Source: Aspidapion aeneum (Eukaryota > Arthropoda > Insecta > Coleoptera > Brentidae). From it: 64,000 nucleotides of DNA. Numbering within the stretch: the stretch's first letter is position 1; each line of letters begins with the position of its first letter. The DNA is taken from contig OY755045.1 of the NCBI GenBank assembly GCA_963576565.1, positions 8,347,977-8,411,976 on the forward strand, written 5' to 3'. The notes below the pieces were generated by a model that saw nothing but the letters and a program-made list of their open reading frames with translations, was not told the origin of the DNA and did not search any database. Of the stretch, positions 12,558 through 22,939 are shown one piece after another. A program made the position numbers and the translations under genes.

Positions 12558-12622
12558 CTATTTGAGAATATTCAGCCTGTTTCTCATCCCTTAAAAAATA
12601 GACCGGTGTTTTGTGAACCATA

Positions 12623-14325
12623 TAGGGTGTTCCAAGTTAGGTGTCCACCATTGCTAACTTTTTTATTATTAAAGATAGAAAAAACTTTAAATGGGCAAAC
12701 TTTGATGCTGTTTAAGATACTTAAATCAAAAAAAAAAAATAGAGCATCGCTCTCAGAGTAATACCATATAAAGAGAAGTAGTAGCCCCGGTTTCGGCGGT
12801 CATTCAATCATTTGTTGGTAAACAATGTAGCTTTTTCGCTGTTGCCGCCTCCTCTGCCTCTGTAAAATTTTATAAATAATAAGTAAGGTTCAACTTCTTA
12901 CCTTACCAAAATATATAGTGCTTTGAGTTGGTTAGGCTATTCAAACCGTGCGATAATTTGTCATGCGCTTACTAGCCCGCGTCGCGTTGTTTTATGCTGT
13001 GTATTTCTTATTACAATCTGATAACATAATTTATGAACGGCCCCTTTTCGCACAATTTTTTCAGGACGTGGCAACAGGTGTATGACATCATATTACGGAT
13101 TTCGTGTTAGCAGGGCCGGGTTTCGTTTTGAGCTACTTGGACTATATCCCCAGGTAAAAAGGAATCCTTTTTCCTATTGTAGAGGAGTGAGTGAGTGGCA
13201 ATTTCGACGTTTTTTGAAATTTCGTAACTACTTTACTACTTTATAAAAGTCCATGAAACTTGGAGGGTTGTTAACTCTATGAATGTCTACGGTTGTGCAA
13301 AGTATGAGATTCGTAGCTCTTTCCGAAGTAGAGTTTTGGATTGGTCAAATATGGGCTGAAATGTTTCAAGAAAAGATGGTACGGCAGCGCGAACTTGGCG
13401 AGGCACTGCCGTGCCCTCAGATAAAGACAATGGAAGTCCAAAGTTTTATTTCTACTCAATCATTGTCTACGAGTTTCAAACAAAAGATTATTTTTTCACT
13501 TATATAATGGCAACAAGTTTAATTAGGTGGGACCCTCAAGTCGTGAACGGTTAGCCCAGATATTCTTAAGCTCTAAGGTCGACACTGACAGTAACATGTG
13601 TTTGTATTAAATGTAGTGTTGTCTTGGCCGGCGGACTCGGCATATTGAATTTTTGGTGTTTTTTTCTGTGTGCTGAGTTTTATTTTTGTAAAAAAGAACT
13701 TAGTTGGACGTAAAAATAAACAAGAAGTGCTATGTTTCTGAAAATATTGTGAAAATTCAGCCCAGTGTGGTTTTTTCGAGATGATTCCAGTGACGCAGCT
13801 ATGTTGCCATCGCCGGGGATTCTGCAAATTCTAAGTTTTCAGGAATGACCGCCACAAATAGGGAAAATTTACACGGAGCCGCGGTTGACTTCTTCTCTTT
13901 ATATTATTATTACTCTAAGGCATCGCTTTTTAGAGTTTTTTTAAAAAAACATTTAAAAAATTGTATTTTATAATTTTTTCTAATAGATCTTTCAATTCTT
14001 AACAAAAATTGTTTTTTTGATTTGTTTCCTAAAGTAAAAAATACCGAAGAAATTTTCAATTCAAAATCAGGTATTGAAATTTTATTTGGTAGAAAGAAGT
14101 CTGTGTAATTTTGAATTTTTAACTTTAGGAAAAAAATCAAAAAACAATTTCTGTTCAGAATTGATACACCTATCAGAAAAAATAATGTTCAATTAAAATT
14201 TGTTTGAAAAAATGCAATGTTGGATATTTTTTTTGATTTAAGCAATTCTACTAGTTTGCCACTTTTCTCTATCCTTAATAATAAAAAAGTTAGCAATGGT
14301 GGCCACTTAACTTGAAACACCCTGT
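12623..14325. mobile_element. Mariner-like MITE split by a hAT-like insertion
   Basis: Left end AGGGTGTTCCAAGTTAGGTG and right end ACTTGAAACACCCTG are inverted, followed by matching inner blocks (GTTAGCAATGGTGG and its complement; runs around TTTTTTATTATTAAAG). The AGGGTG/CACCCT ends resemble those of the TA-flanked MITEs at 22.9-24.5 kb. The 1,168-bp element at 12752-13919 interrupts it. Confidence 0.6.
12752..13919. mobile_element. hAT-like non-autonomous element, copy 1, 1,168 bp
   Basis: It is flanked by a perfect 8-bp duplication GCATCGCT (12744-12751 and 13920-13927). Its ends are inverted, CTCAGAGTAATA and TATTACTCTAAG. The near-identical copy at 15248-16413 is in the opposite orientation. 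A 74-codon frame exists in the middle, and copy 2 carries a largely matching 70-codon frame, but it matches no family I know, so I treat the element as non-autonomous. The 8-bp duplication and C(T)AGAG start are typical of hAT elements; the superfamily call is inferred from these only. Confidence 0.88.
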
Positions 14326-14332
14326 GTACACA

Positions 14333-14608
14333 AGTATGTGTCCTTTCAAACATCCGTGACGACCTAGACCATAATACATCAGTTGAAAAGAAAAAAACCC
14401 ATAAGCATAAACAAAAGGTTTCGTTTATCATTTGGTTTGGAATGTCGTGTCATCCTGTACAAATTTTAATCGTTGTAAATTTGTACAGGACGACACGCCA
14501 TTTAAAACGATATGATAAGTAAAACTTTTTACCAACTTATGCGTTTTGGAACTTTCAACTGATGTCTATGATATTCTAGGACACCACGACGTTTGAAAGG
14601 AAACACAC
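14333..14608. mobile_element. Fold-back MITE, ~275 bp, with a strong central hairpin
   Basis: Outer arms TGTGTCCTTTCAAACATCCG and CGACGTTTGAAAGGAAACACA pair, and inner CATCAGTTGAAAAG pairs with CTTTCAACTGATG. The centre is a hairpin, GTCATCCTGTACAAATTT / AAATTTGTACAGGACGAC, around 14448-14497. Non-coding. Confidence 0.75.
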
Positions 14609-14904
14609 TTTTCCCTGCTTTTGGTTTTTGTTTCTCTCGTATCTCGGTAGATGGCGCCTCCTGCTATTTTCCCTGCTTTTGGTTTTTTGTTTCTCTCGTA
14701 TCTCGGTAGATGGCGCCTCTTGCTATTTTCCCTGCTTTTGGTTTTTTGTTTCTCTCGTATCTCGGTAGATGGCGCCTCTTGCTATTTTCCCTGCGTTTGG
14801 TTTTTTGTTTCTCTCGTATCTCGGTAGATGGCGCCTCTTGCTATTTTCCCTGCTTTTGGTTTTTTTGTTTCTCTCGTATCTCGGTAGATGGCGCCTCTTG
14901 CTAT
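14609..14904 (+). repeat. 58-bp tandem repeat, five copies
   Basis: The unit is TTTTCCCTGCTTTTGG, a T-run, then CTCTCGTATCTCGGTAG and ATGGCGCCTCTTGCTA, repeated five times with few changes. It is the inner part of the family A fold-back arm, locally amplified. A short open frame across it merely reads through the repeat. Confidence 0.9.
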
Positions 14905-15147
14905 AGTTCGCTCACTAATTACATTTAATTAGAGACAAAACCGTCTGATTAACTTCGCAAGATTTGTCACATTGACCAGCAGTGTTCTGAGGAGTCCCAT
15001 AAGGACGAAACGGTTAACTGTCAACACTTATTAGGTGTCCATTAGATCTTGGACCCCCGTGAGGTTAAGCTTTCAAGCTACCCACGGAAAAATATAAGGG
15101 AAACAAAAAACTCCTTTTTGCCCGATTAGCCATGAAACTTGTTTGAC
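14900..15147 (+). mobile_element. Fold-back family A, single right arm
   Basis: The segment from AGTTCGCTCACTAATTAC to the segment ending CCGATTAGCCATGAAACTTG matches the right arm of copy 1 at 541-1085. No left arm is next to it; the 58-bp array takes its place. Confidence 0.8.
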
Positions 15148-15247
15148 ACTCGTGAATATGGCTTTACTTTACCTCACGAGCCGCCACTGATAAATGGCAC
15201 ATTCAAATATATGTTTTGGGAACATAACTTCACATATTGGTATGAGC

Positions 15248-16413
15248 CTTAGAGTAATAATAATATAAAGAGAAGAAGTCAACCGCGGCCCCGTGTAAAT
15301 TTTCCCTATTCGTGGCGGTCATTCCTGAAAACTTAGAATTTGCAGAATCTCCGGCGATGGCAACATAGCTGCGTCACTGGAATCATCTCGAAAAACCACA
15401 CTGGGCTGAATTTTCACAATATTTTCAGAAACATAGCACTTCTTGTTTATTTTTACGTCCAACTAAGTTCTTTTTTACAAAAATAAAACTCAGCACACAG
15501 AAAAAAACACCAAAAATTCAATATGCCGAGTCCGCCGGCCAAGACAACACTGCATTTAATACAAACACATGTTACTGTCAGTGTCGACCTTAGAGCTTAG
15601 GAATATCTGGGCTAACCGTTCACGACTTGAGGACCCACCTAATTAAACTTGTTGCCATTATATAAGTGAAAAAATAATCTTTTGTTTGAAACTCGTAGAC
15701 AATGATTGAGTAGAAATAAAACTTTGGACTTCCATTGTCTTTATCTGAGGGCACGGTAGTGCCTCGCCAAGTTCGCGCTGCCATACCATCTTTTCTTGAA
15801 ACATTTCAGCCCATATTTGACCTATCCAAAACTCTACTTCGGAAAGAGCTACGAATCTCATACTTTGCACAGTCGTAGACCTTCATAGAGTTAACAACCC
15901 TCCAAGTTTCATGGACTTTTATAAAGTAGTAAAGTAGTTACGAAATTTCAAAAAACGTCGAAATTGCCACTCACTCACTCCTCTACAATAGAAAAAAGGA
16001 TTCATTTTTACCTGCGGATATAGTCCAAGTAGCTCAAAACGAAACCCGGCCCTGCTAACACGAAATCCGTAATATGATGTCATACACCTGTTGCCACGTC
16101 ATGAAAAAATTGTGCGAAAAGGGGCCGTTCATAAATTATGTAATCAGATTGTAATAAGAAATACACAGCATAAAACGACGCGACGCGGGCTAGTAAGCGC
16201 ATGACAAATTATCGCACGGTTTGAATAGCCTAACCAACTCAAAGCACTATATATTTTGGTAAGGTAAGAAGTTGAACCTTACTTATTATTTATAAAATTT
16301 TACAGAGGCAGAGGAGGCGGCAACAGCGGAAAAGCTACATTGTTTACCAACAAATGAATGAATGACCGCCGAAACCGGGGCTACTTCTTCTCTTTATATG
16401 TTATTACTCTGAG
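15248..16413. mobile_element. hAT-like non-autonomous element, copy 2, inverted, 1,166 bp
   Basis: This is the reverse-orientation copy of 12752-13919 and is nearly identical over its length. It has its own perfect 8-bp duplication GTATGAGC (15240-15247 and 16414-16421). The duplication differs from that of copy 1, so the two are independent insertions and not one inverted-repeat element. Ends CTTAGAGTAATA and TATTACTCTGAG pair. Confidence 0.88.
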
Positions 16414-16572
16414 GTATGAGCATTGGCAAATAAGTTAAGTAAAAATTTGATTTAACTAAAATAAGAAAATAGATCAGCTTCTGAAAGTTGTTATCCAAAA
16501 AAATAATTAGGAAAACCTCTGAGTACCCATTTTTCATTTAGAACTTTAATTTTATATTAAAAACTGTCAAAG

Positions 16573-16740
16573 GCAGTGGCGCACCCAGGAATATGTCTTG
16601 AGTGGTCGAGTCGGGGGGCCGGAGTATTTTATGCTAATTAATTTTTTTATTCATGAAATATGTCAAAAATGTTTTTAAAAAATTAAGGCTTGGGGGGGGG
16701 GCTCGGGTCCCAAGACCCCCCCACTTGGGTGCGCCGATCT
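16573..16740. mobile_element. Short element with CAGTGGCGCACCC / GGGTGCGCC ends
   Basis: The inverted ends CAGTGGCGCACCCAGG and CTTGGGTGCGCCGATCT bound about 160 bp with G and C homopolymers (GGGGGGGGGG, CCCCCCC). Similar G-run segments with CAGCGG-type ends occur at 24517-24725 and 29533-29682. Confidence 0.5.
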
Positions 16741-17067
16741 AAAGGTATTTTGCCTTTTTTTCCGGTTTTTCCAGACATGTGAAGTTATTGTCCCAAAACA
16801 TAAAAACTTACTTTAAACCTAAATTAAAGGTAAGCCTAAATCCTCATCGTTCCAGGATCAGCAACCAGCGCAGAATTTTTTTTCCGAACGTTCTTTCTTC
16901 TTCATTCCTGATGCAAAGACATACTTTGATGATGATCATGTTGTTGTTGCTGTTCCCATAAATATCTTCCTTCTCTAAATCTCCTTTGTTCCAACTGAAA
17001 AAGGTTGATACCTACTTAAAATTATTAGGACTTTTCAATTGTTTATTACTAAAGTCATAGAATAATA

Positions 17068-19522
17068 TACCAGGTGATTTTAATGGGACAAACTGCGCTT
17101 GGCGGAGAATTAATCACAGTTTTGACTGAATGTATTTTTTTGTCCATCATCTCAAAATCCAAGATGGCGGACGAAATTAAAATTTACCCTTCAAAGATGC
17201 TTGTTTATTCTCGTGTTGCGAACAAGTTTTAATTATTTTTTTAAATTAGTAAAAAAGCTGCATTCTTGCCACGCACAACAATGTCGAATTAGCAAAATCG
17301 GTTTAGTGGTTCTAAAAAAATATTTTTGTTTTAACCATTGTCTTGCATATTATACGTTTGTCTTGCCAATCATGTCTGCATTTATTTCCTTATAAATTCA
17401 TTACTACTTAACCGATTTTAATGAAATAAAAAATTTAAGATGGCGAAAGTGTTTTTTTATTTATTTATAGAAAAGCACTACTTTTCCTTCACACAACGAG
17501 GTGCAAATGAGTGAAATCGGTGTGGTGGTTCTCAAAAAATCTATTTTTGTTTCAGCCATTGTTTTACAGATTATACGATTGCTTTGCCAATCCTGCCTGC
17601 ATTCATTTCCTTATAAACTCATTATTACTAAACCGATCTTAGTGAAATAAAAAAAATCATGGTGAGAATTGATTGTTCTTTAAAGACTATAATCGAATTG
17701 AAAAATTAAGATGTAGGACAGAATCATACTTGACCCTTCAAAGATGCACGTTTATTCTTATTTTTTGAAAATGTTTTAGTTTTTTTTTAATTTATAAAAA
17801 ACAAATTAATAAAATCGGCGGTGCACTGATCTTTGCACCATGATGTTTTTAATTTCACTAAAATCGGTTTAGTAAAAATTAATTTATAAAGAAATGAATG
17901 AAGACAGGATTGGCAATGTAATCAATCGTATAATTTGTAAAATAGTGGGTAAACCAAAATCTGATTTTGTGAGAACCACTTTACCGATTTTATTACTTTG
18001 TACCTTGTTAAGGGGTAAAAAAGTAGTGTTTTTCTATAAATAAAAAATATTTTCGCAAAATAAGAATAAACACGCCATTTTGAAGAATCAATCATAATTC
18101 TGTCCGCCATCTTAAATTTTAAGATGGCGATTAACTTTGATCATGATCTTTAAAAAGCAATCAATTTTACCTAGTATATTTTTTATTTCATTAAAATCGG
18201 TTCAGTAGTAAATTACAAAAAAATAAATACGAACATGATTGGCAATGCAATCGTATAATATGCAAAAAAATAATTAAAACAATTTTTTTTTGAACCACTG
18301 AACCGATTTTACTGATTCGTACCTTGTTGGGCGTGACAAGAATGCAGCTTTTTTACTAATTTAAAAAAAAAATAATTAAAACATGTTCGCAACATATGGA
18401 TGATTCTACAAAAATGGTGCTGTGGAGTGGGAATGCATATTTTTCAAACACAGACTGCAAATGAAGCATAGTTTTAGTTATAAGATTTAAAACGAAATGT
18501 TTTCTTTATGGAGCATTTGAGTTTAATGTATAAAAAAAATTGCAAGTTTAGAATTTTTTTTATTACAAAGCAAATACCTCATTCCTCTGGTGTAGTCCCA
18601 AACCAAATGTTAAAAACTCAGATTGAAAAAAATATTCTAATAAATAATATTTAACCAAGTCTTAACTATTTATCAAAAAATTGATAAAACTTAAGTTTGC
18701 AGTCATATTTTTGAAAATCCGAATTTACATCTTCCCGGATAATTTTACAATTTTAAACGTGCTCCATTTTTAATAACACAATATTTGTGAATACAACCGG
18801 TTAATTTCTAGAGAAAGAGACGGCCCTGTATATCTAATTTACTTGTGAGGATGACAAGTTTTGACAGATAATGTCAACTTTAGTTTGGTTTAAGTTATAG
18901 ATCTTTTTATTTTCGGCAGAAAATTAGTTTTTTTCGGAGAAATCAAAAAGGAACGCTTCAATTATCATTCCTCTGGTAAGTAAATATTCGACTGATATCA
19001 ATAGTATAATTTTTTTGTTGATTGTTTTAAAATTATAAGTATAGGAACTTTGTTTATATAAAACTTAAGTTAAGTAGTCTAAATAGATTTTGATTTAAAT
19101 TGGAAAACCATTAAAAAACTCATTCCTCTGGTCCTCATTCCTCTGGCATTTTTATGCAATAATTCCTAAAATTTGGGAAAATAAATGTTTCTTAGCTTAC
19201 ACCTAATTAGTTACATACATTTAACAAAACAAAATTATTTACTGTGCTGTACTGTTATTTAAAGGCAATGACCAAAAATGATATCCATATAGCCCACTTT
19301 TGGTAGAATCATCCATAAGAATAAACGAATGAATCTTTGTGGGGTACATTTTAATTTCGTCCGCCATCTTGGATTTTGAAATAGCGGTCAAAAAATATCA
19401 TTAAGTCAAAACTCCGATTAATTCTCTACTAATCGCAGTTTGCCCCATTAAAATCGATTGTATAGTTTAGAAGTTATATTGAAACAAATAATTGTCCTGT
19501 TTTTTTTTGGCTCACCCGGTAT
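17068..19522. mobile_element. Fold-back element, family B, copy 2 (with nested insertion)
   Basis: Ends TACCAGGTG and CACCCGGTA bound inverted arms that match copy 1 at 2915-5286, with the same CCGCCATCTT and AAGATGGCGG blocks. The right arm is split by a 919-bp insertion at 18397-19315. Without it the host element is about 1.5 kb, so it is shorter than copy 1 and shows deletions, especially near the left end. Confidence 0.75.
18397..19315. mobile_element. TA-flanked insertion with 22-bp ends, 919 bp
   Basis: Ends TGGATGATTCTACAAAAATGG and (reversed) TGGATGATTCTACCAAAAG pair, and TA is duplicated at 18395-18396 and 19316-19317. The uninterrupted sequence in fold-back copy 1 reads CGCAACACAAGAATAAAC at the matching place, which confirms the insertion site. 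Inside, CATTCCTCTGG occurs four times (about 18591, 18967, 19123 and 19135). A TA duplication points to the Tc1/mariner superfamily. No transposase frame is intact. Confidence 0.8.
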
Positions 19523-19636
19523 GTCCTGAACTGTGCCACTTATTCTTTGATATGTACAAAAAAACGAATCTCTATTGGTGGATACTGTTGATAAGGAACG
19601 GTGCTGTATTAATTAACTTACTAATTTATAACTCAC

Positions 19637-19762
19637 CTTTTTGTAAATCTGCTTCATATTTCTGTTCCCTGCTCCCTTAAATGTCAGCCTTGTCCAATCA
19701 TGTCCAGCTTCTATTTTGTTGTTCTTCCAAACATATTGATCTTGTTCAGCTCCAATATGGTC
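19637..19762 (-). CDS. Orphan exon candidate, 42 codons, phase 0-0
   Basis: On the minus strand an acceptor (TGATTTAAAG) and an excellent donor (AAAAAG|GTGAGT) bound a 126-nt exon open in one frame only. It encodes 42 residues with two Trp and several charged residues (starting DHIGAEQDQYVWKNNK, ending KQIYKK). Composition is less AT-rich than the flanks. I do not recognise the protein. The 2.2 kb satellite array begins about 40 bp upstream of it. A decayed relative may lie at 22085-22141. It could belong to a minus-strand gene with exons elsewhere or to a lost mobile element. Confidence 0.35.
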
Positions 19763-19799
19763 CTTTAAATCAACAAAAATATAAGAATTAGGTCATCTT

Positions 19800-22070
19800 A
19801 CAGATCAATGAATCAACTAAGTCATCTATGATTGGACAGGTCAAATTTATCTTTGTTTTGTAAATACTTAACAAGGATAAGTTTGACCTGACCAACTAAG
19901 ACAAGGTCAACTTTATTTTTGTTTTGAGAAAGTGTGGTTCAAAACAAAAATAATTTTGACCTGACCAACTAAGCCAAGCTGTGGACTATGTCACCTATGA
20001 TTGGACAGGTCAAATTTATCTTTGTTTTGTAAATACTTAACAAGGATAAATTTGACCTGACCAACTAAGATGTTGACAAGGTCAACTTTATTTTTGTTTT
20101 GAGAGGGTGTGGTTCAAACCAAAAATTAATTTGACCTGACCAACTAAGCCAAGCTGTGGACTATGTCACCTATGATTGGACAGGTCAAATTTATCTTTGT
20201 TTTGTAAATACTTAACAAGGATAAGTTTGACCTGACCAACTAAGATGTTGACAAGGTCAACTTTATTTTTGTTTTGAGAGGGTGTGGTTCAAAACAAAAA
20301 TAATTTTGACCTGACCAACTAAGCCAAGCTGTGGACTATGTCACCTATGATTGGACAGGTCAAATTTTTCTTTGTTTTGTAAATATTTAACAAGGATAAA
20401 TTTGACTTGACCAACTAAGATGTTGACAAGGTCAACTTTATTTTTGTTTTGAGAGGGTGTGGTTCAAAACAAAAATTAATTTGACCTGACCAACTAAACC
20501 AAGCTGTGGACTATGTCACCTATGATTGGACAGGTCAAATTTATCTGTGTTTTGTAAATACTTAACAAGGATAAGTTTGACCTGACCAACTAAGATGTTG
20601 ACAAGGTCAACTTTATTTTTGTTTTGAGAGGGTGTGATTCAAAACAAAAATAATTTTGACCTGACGAACTAACCTAATAAGCTGTTAATAAGTTGAACTT
20701 TATTTTTGTTTTGAGAGGGTGTGGTTCAAAACAAAAATTAATTTGACCTGACCAACTAAGCCAAGCTGTGGACTATGTCACCTATGATTGGACAGGTCAA
20801 ATTTATCTTTGTTTTGTAAATATTTAACAAGGATAAATTTGACCTGACCAACTAAGATGTTGACAAGGTCAACTTTATTTTTGTTTTGAGAGGGTGTGGT
20901 TCAAAACAAAAATAATTTTGACCTGACCAACTAAGCCAAGCTGTGGACTATGTCACCTATGATTGAACAGGTCAAATTTATCTTTGTTTTGTAAATACTT
21001 AACAAGGATAAATTTGACCTGACCAACTAAGATGTTGACAAGGTCAACTTTATTTTTGTTTTGAGAGGGTGTGGTTCAAAACCAAAATAAATTTGACCTG
21101 ACCAACTAAGCCAAGCTGTGGACTATGTCACCTATGATTGGACAGGTCAAATTTATCTTTGTTTTGTAAATATTTAACAAGGATAAGTTTGACCTGACCA
21201 ACTAAGATGTTGACAAGGTCAACTTTATTCTTGTTTTGAGAGGGTGTGGTTCAAAACAAAAATTAATTTGACCTGACCAACTAAGCCAAGCTGTGGACTA
21301 TGTCACCTATGATTGGACAGGTCAAATTTATCTTTGTTTTGTAAATAATTAACAAGGATAAATTTGACCTGACCAACTAAGATGTTGACAAGGTCAACTT
21401 TATTTTTGTTTTGAGAGGGTGTGGTTCAAAACAAAAATAAATTTGACCTGACCAACTAAGCCAAGCTGTGGACTATGTCACCTATGATTGGACAGGTCAA
21501 ATTTATCTTTGTTTTGTAAATATTTAACAAGGATAAGTTTGACCTGACCAACTAAGACAAGGTCAACTTTATTTTTGTTTTGAGAGGGTGTGGTTCAAAA
21601 CAAAAATAATTTTGACCTGACCAACTAAGCCAAGCTGTGGACTATGTCACCTATAATTGGACAGGTCAAATTTATCTTTGTTTTGTAAATACTTAACAAG
21701 GATAAGTTTGACCTGACCAACTAAGATGTTGACAAGGTCAACTTTATTTTTGTTTTGAGAGGGTGTGGTTCAAAACAAAAATAATTTTGACCTGACCTAA
21801 CCTAATAAGCTGTTGATAAGGTCAACTTTATTTCTGTTTTGAGAGGGTGCGGTTCAAAACAAAAATAAATTTGACGTGACCAACTAAGCCAAGCTGTGGA
21901 CGAGGTCAAGTTTATCTCTGTTATGTGGAGACTTTAAAACAAAGATAAGTTTGACTTGTCCAATAAAGCTTATAGCGAGGTCAAATTTATCTCTGTTTTA
22001 AGAGAGTCCTTGGAAGGACTTAAAACAAAGATAATTTGACCTGACCAATTATTAAGCTACAACTGACTTA
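19800..22070. repeat. 175-bp tandem repeat, ~12 units, each of two hairpin half-units
   Basis: The landmark GTGGACTATG recurs at 19981, 20156, 20331, 20506, 20768, 20943, 21118, 21293, 21468 and 21637. Spacing is 175 bp except one 262-bp gap (175 plus one 87-bp half-unit) and one 169-bp gap. Each half-unit is an inverted repeat. One pairs AGGTCAAATTTATC with GATAAATTTGACCT. The other pairs AGGTCAACTTTATTTTTG with CAAAAATAATTTTGACCT. The last units (21.9-22.05 kb) are diverged. Non-coding. Confidence 0.93.
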
Positions 22071-22084
22071 TTAAACAATGTTAT

Positions 22085-22141
22085 ACTTATCTTTTTAGTC
22101 TTGCGGTTGTTCTTCCTTTCATATCATCCTTGTTTGGTCTT
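22085..22141 (-). pseudogene. Possible decayed relative of the orphan exon
   Basis: Read on the minus strand, an acceptor-like TTTTTTAG precedes a stretch sharing GGAAGAACAAC and a similar ACAAG-AT-ATATG context with the exon at 19637-19762. In the matching frame there is a stop. At the 3' end AAAAAG|ATAAGT resembles a donor whose first G is A. The similarity is short and may be chance. Confidence 0.2.
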
Positions 22142-22430
22142 GTAGTACCTAAAAAATAAATAAGGATTAGTTCAGGGTCTATATTTGAGTGTGAGGTGTC
22201 CGTACCCTGGACTGGGACCCTAAACAGGTAGTGGCCTTCTGGGTCAGAAGGCCCCTGGAGTCTGCGGTGGGCAGGGATGACTCAATGTCCCTGATAGGAT
22301 AAACCTACCGCTACCCGACCAATTTTGGTTGTAATCCTTGCCAAGTAACTAAACCAAACCGAACCAGCCTTGTTGTAGTTATAGCTGTATACTAGACGTA
22401 AATAAATGATTGTTACTTGCAAAATCAAAC
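22142..22430. other. Interval without a recognised gene
   Basis: A GC-richer stretch at about 22190-22330 reads like the 3' part of a LINE or SINE (GTACCCTGGACTGGGACC and GGTCAGAAGGCCCCTGG blocks). It sits just before an RTE-like coding remnant on the same strand. No frame is open across it. Confidence 0.3.
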
Positions 22431-22791
22431 ATGGATAAGGTAACAAAAGCCCAAAGATCAATGGAAAGACAAATTTTACATGTAAAGCTAACAGATAGAA
22501 AAAGGAATAAAGGTATAAGAAATAAAACAAAAGTAAGGGATGTCAGAGGAGAAGTAGCAAAATTTCAATAGAAATTTCCCAGTCATAATATTAGACAGAA
22601 AGACGATCAATGGAACAAATATATTGTAAACTGGAGATCTTGAGAAAATAAAAGAAGTAGAGGAAGACCCACAAATGAGATGTGCGGACGATTTGAAGAA
22701 ACAGGCGGGAACTAGACGGATGAACACGGCTACAGACAGAGAAGAATGGAAGATATTGGGGGAGGCCTATGTCGAAAGATGGGCTAAATAG
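22431..22791 (+). pseudogene. RTE-like LINE reverse transcriptase, degenerate C-terminal remnant
   Basis: The first part reads TKAQRSMERQILHVKLTDR then RNKGIRNKTKVRDV. This is the pattern of the C-terminal region of RTE-type endonuclease/reverse transcriptases, often annotated in insects as craniofacial development protein 2-like. A stop follows. Further on, in other frames, come WNKYIVNWRS, RGRPT, then ATDREEWKILGEAYVERW ending at a TAG at 22789-22791. At least one stop and a frameshift break it. Only the last ~120 residues of the usual protein remain. Confidence 0.7.
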
Positions 22792-22939
22792 ATAAATATG
22801 TTAAAAAAGTCTCTTTTTTAGCAATTTTGGTCAAGAAAACTATTGAGGAACAAATGTCAATAATTGTTAAAAAAGAGATATTTCAAGAACCTGTAAGAAT
22901 TTTTTTTTGTGAAGTTGGACAACATTTGCAAAGTAGGTA

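Noticed and set aside
13283..13507. 74-codon open frame as a gene
   Set aside because: It lies inside the hAT-like element. A 70-codon near-copy recurs in the second element (15658-15870). It has no recognisable domain.
12752..16413. The whole interval as one large terminal-inverted-repeat transposon
   Set aside because: The two arms have different, perfect 8-bp duplications on both sides of each, which shows two insertions.
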